Source of the DNA: CAUYUA01 sp963575675
GTDB taxonomy: Bacteria > Pseudomonadota > Alphaproteobacteria > Azospirillales > Azospirillaceae
Assembly (NCBI GenBank): GCA_963575675.1
Contig: CAUYUA010000011.1
Span: 1 to 64,000, forward strand
Length of the DNA: 64,000 nucleotides
Direction of reading: 5' to 3'
The position numbers and the translations under genes are program-made. The notes under the pieces were generated by a model. The model saw only the letters and a program-made list of their open reading frames with translations. It was not told the DNA's origin and ran no database searches. This document shows positions 62,142-64,000 of this stretch, in pieces; the first letter of the stretch is position 1, and the number at the start of each line of letters is the position of its first letter.

Positions 62142-63299
62142 ATGAGCCGATCTACGACTCCGGTCGGCCTTGCCGGACAAGTCATTCTTCAGGTTCTGCC
62201 GGCCATGGGCGCCGGCGGCGCAGAGCAGGGGTGTTTAGACGTCGCCTGCGCTTTGGCTCAAACCGGCGCCCGCCCTATCGTCGCTTCTTCAGGCGGCAGC
62301 CGGGTCGAAGCTCTGATTTCCGGCGGCGCCGACCATATTACCCTGCCCTTGGCGGGAAAAACGCCGCAAGCTCTGATCGCCAACACCGCGCGTCTTTTAC
62401 ATCTCATTCGCAAACACGACGTCGCACTGGTTCACGCTCGAAGCCGCGCGCCCGCGTGGAGCGCCTGGGCGGCGTGTCAACAAGCGCGAATTCCTTTTAT
62501 GACAACCTTTCATGCGGCGTATAACTTCAACTCGCCAATGAAAAAGCTTTATAACACGGTAATGGCGCGCGGAGAGCGCGTAATCGCCATTTCCGAGTTC
62601 ATCGCCGAGCATATCCGCACAAACTACCCTAGCGCAACGCAACGCATCCGCATCATCCCGCGCGCAATTGACCTTGAGCGCCATCGCTCCGACGCAGTTT
62701 CCGCCGAACGCATCGCGATTCTCGTTGAGTGCTGGGGCCTTGATCGAAGCCGACCCGTGATCTTGCTGCCGGGTAGGTTATCGCGCCCCAAAGGGCAAAT
62801 GACGCTGGTGGAGGCCATGGCGCGACTCGAACGAACCGACGTTCAGTGCGTTATGGTCGGCCCCGACGGTGGAGACGGTCATTTCCGGCAAAGCCTTATC
62901 GAACGGATCTCAGCTTTAGGATTGTCACGGCAAATCATTGTCGCCGAGACCTGTCATGACATGCCGGCGGCTTATCTCCTAGCCGATGTGGTTGTGGTGG
63001 CGTCAACTCAGCCGGAAGGATTCGGTCGCGTTGCGGTTGAGGCTCAAGCTATGGGGCGTCCCGTAATCGCCACAGCGCTGGGCGGTTTGATTGAGCTGGT
63101 CAAACATGGGAATACAGGTTGGTTGATTCCGCCGGGAAATCCTGAGGCGCTGGCTGAAGCTCTGACGCACGCATTGGAACAAACGCCCTCAGTTCGAGAA
63201 GCAATGTCTGCGCGCGCTGTAGCCAATGTCTGCCCCCGCTATGCGCTAAAGAACATGACGGACGCAACCTTAGCGGTTTACAGCGAGCTAATACTCTAG
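62142..63299 (+). CDS. Glycosyltransferase family 4
   Basis: A 385-residue GT-B glycosyltransferase. The N-terminal domain has ILQVLPAMGAGGAEQGCLDV and DVALVHARSRAPAWSAWAAC. The C-terminal donor domain has RPVILLPGRLSRPKGQMTLV and the GT4 signature PEGFGRVAVEAQAMGRPVIA, followed by GLIELVKHGNTGWLIPPGNP. It probably transfers a sugar from a nucleotide sugar to a cell-surface polysaccharide or lipopolysaccharide; donor and acceptor are unknown. The start at 62142 follows AGGAAA by about 8 bases. Confidence 0.9.
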   Translation: MSRSTTPVGLAGQVILQVLPAMGAGGAEQGCLDVACALAQTGARPIVASSGGSRVEALISGGADHITLPLAGKTPQALIANTARLLHLIRKHDVALVHARSRAPAWSAWAACQQARIPFMTTFHAAYNFNSPMKKLYNTVMARGERVIAISEFIAEHIRTNYPSATQRIRIIPRAIDLERHRSDAVSAERIAILVECWGLDRSRPVILLPGRLSRPKGQMTLVEAMARLERTDVQCVMVGPDGGDGHFRQSLIERISALGLSRQIIVAETCHDMPAAYLLADVVVVASTQPEGFGRVAVEAQAMGRPVIATALGGLIELVKHGNTGWLIPPGNPEALAEALTHALEQTPSVREAMSARAVANVCPRYALKNMTDATLAVYSELIL

Positions 63300-63934
63300 A
63301 TCAGATTTTATCTTTTCACTCTCTTTTGGCTGTTATCCCGTTATTGCCCCTGAGCATTCATCAACACACATCACAAAATCATAACTCGCCAACAAAGGCA
63401 AGTGATTCCAAAGAAATATCGCGATGCGAAGAAGGAGACGCTTTCGTTCCTTCCTTACGCCTCCCCACGATCACAAACACCGCATCCGCAAACCGAAATA
63501 TTCCAAAACATTGAACTCGACTGATGCGGATCGGATATCCTCTACCCCACAACGCCATCATTTTGAAATCCACTAAAACAAAAAAGCGGCGCCCAAAAAC
63601 GCCTCTTGACTGAAAAGAAGATCACTTCTCCCCAACAGAGCGACCAACAAAAGAATCCGAACATTGACCAAAGCAACCTTGCCATGCCAATGTTCTCATG
63701 CCAACATTCTTTCAACATATCCACACTTGGCTCTCGGTTTCACAAAACGATCCACCAAGAACAACACCAGCGTCATCGCCAAAAATCTTCACACCATACA
63801 CATAAGGTGAAGAACTGGCCTCTCGGAATTGAGGAAAAACTACGACTAAAAACGCTGCGGTTCGAAACAATGAACCTCCTTCGTCGCGGTCCTTGAAAGA
63901 GCCCTCACCTTCGACACAAAATGGATGCTCCGCC
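63300..63934. other. Intergenic region after the glycosyltransferase
   Basis: 635 bases with no convincing gene. It contains a degenerate copy of the dispersed repeat (63406-63480). Several short frames are present, but none has a credible ribosome site or recognisable product. Confidence 0.45.
63406..63480 (-). repeat. Dispersed structured repeat, degenerate copy 9
   Basis: Aligned in reverse orientation: TTCCAAAGAAATATCGCGAT, GCGAAGAAGGAGACGCTTTC, GTTCCTTCCTTACGCCTCCC and ACGATCACAAACAC correspond, with many changes, to the consensus end, GAATAAGGGGGGCTTTCGCT arm and start. It has lost much of its pairing. Confidence 0.5.
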
Positions 63935-64000
63935 ATGAACGTCAACGAAATCAGCCTTCGCCCGGCCAAAGGAACGGCGGACATGGAAGTCGTGACCACT
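63935..64000 (+). CDS. Start of an unidentified gene, 3' end outside window
   Basis: Twenty-two codons are visible, beginning MNVNEISLRPAKGTADMEVV. The frame is open to the window edge, and its composition is more typical of coding sequence than the gap before it. The ribosome site is weak. Too short to identify. Confidence 0.4.
   Translation, partial: MNVNEISLRPAKGTADMEVVTT

Noticed and set aside
1..64000. tRNA or rRNA genes
   Set aside because: I looked for T-loop-like GTTCGA/GTTCAA sequences with matching acceptor stems and for rRNA core motifs and found none that fold. A covariance-model scan would be needed to exclude an unusual one.

Overview
The window looks like chromosomal DNA of a free-living, flagellated, hopanoid-making alphaproteobacterium, probably close to the Rhodospirillales. 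The supporting evidence is gene content. There is an sdhCDAB operon, infA-maf, a bacterial arginyl/leucyl-tRNA protein transferase, hpnCDE, DUF2336 and DUF6468 proteins, a ChvG-type kinase, flgF-flgG-flgA-flgH and a fliL-fliM operon. No rRNA, tRNA, CRISPR array, prophage or complete insertion sequence was recognised. The genus cannot be fixed by eye.

Layout. 1-9.9 kb: a partial MFS transporter and a chemoreceptor, cobH, an unknown acidic protein next to an IMPase-type phosphatase, a permuted ATP-grasp/alpha-E pair, and bpt. 10-14.3 kb: motA-motB, an orphan ParA and an SDR. 14.7-18.6 kb: sdhC-sdhD-sdhA, a frameshifted vapD-like gene, then sdhB. 18.7-25.7 kb: an orphan GlnQ-like ATPase, DUF6065 and DUF2336 proteins, a 60-aa membrane peptide, a 2-hydroxyacid dehydrogenase, infA, maf and a lone tyrosine recombinase. 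26-33.1 kb: two divergent flagellar operons. fliL, a small coupled ORF, fliM and DUF6468 run leftward; flgF, flgG, flgA and flgH run rightward. The region between them carries two sigma-54-like sites facing outward. 33.4-40 kb: a TPR protein, a peptide-binding protein and hpnC-hpnD-hpnE for squalene. 40.2-47.4 kb: an ArsC/LMW-PTP homologue without its catalytic cysteine, a YjbH-like protein, ccmC, a ChvG-like kinase, bcp and a bacteriohemerythrin. 47.5-55 kb: a two-partner secretion pair whose 1814-aa exoprotein ends in a caspase-like protease domain. 55-64 kb: ubiB, ubiE, a class III aminotransferase, a soluble double-tip MCP-like protein, a second bacteriohemerythrin and a GT4 glycosyltransferase.

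The two most unusual items are the following. (1) A structured repeat of about 90 bp is found almost only between convergent genes. Each copy lies in sense orientation 2-67 bases after a stop codon, and three junctions carry an inverted pair, one copy per gene. It looks like a domesticated mobile palindromic element serving as a 3'-end or terminator module. (2) The two-partner-secreted adhesin fused to a caspase-like protease, with its own TpsB transporter. Smaller anomalies are a G10 tract that breaks the DUF6468 gene, a vapD-like gene with a one-base frameshift inside the sdh operon, a Cys-to-Gly change in an ArsC-like protein, and a duplicated segment in the MotB periplasmic linker.

All product names rest on motif and family recognition by eye. 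Start codons were chosen from Shine-Dalgarno spacing and family N-termini, and often differ from the longest possible frame.
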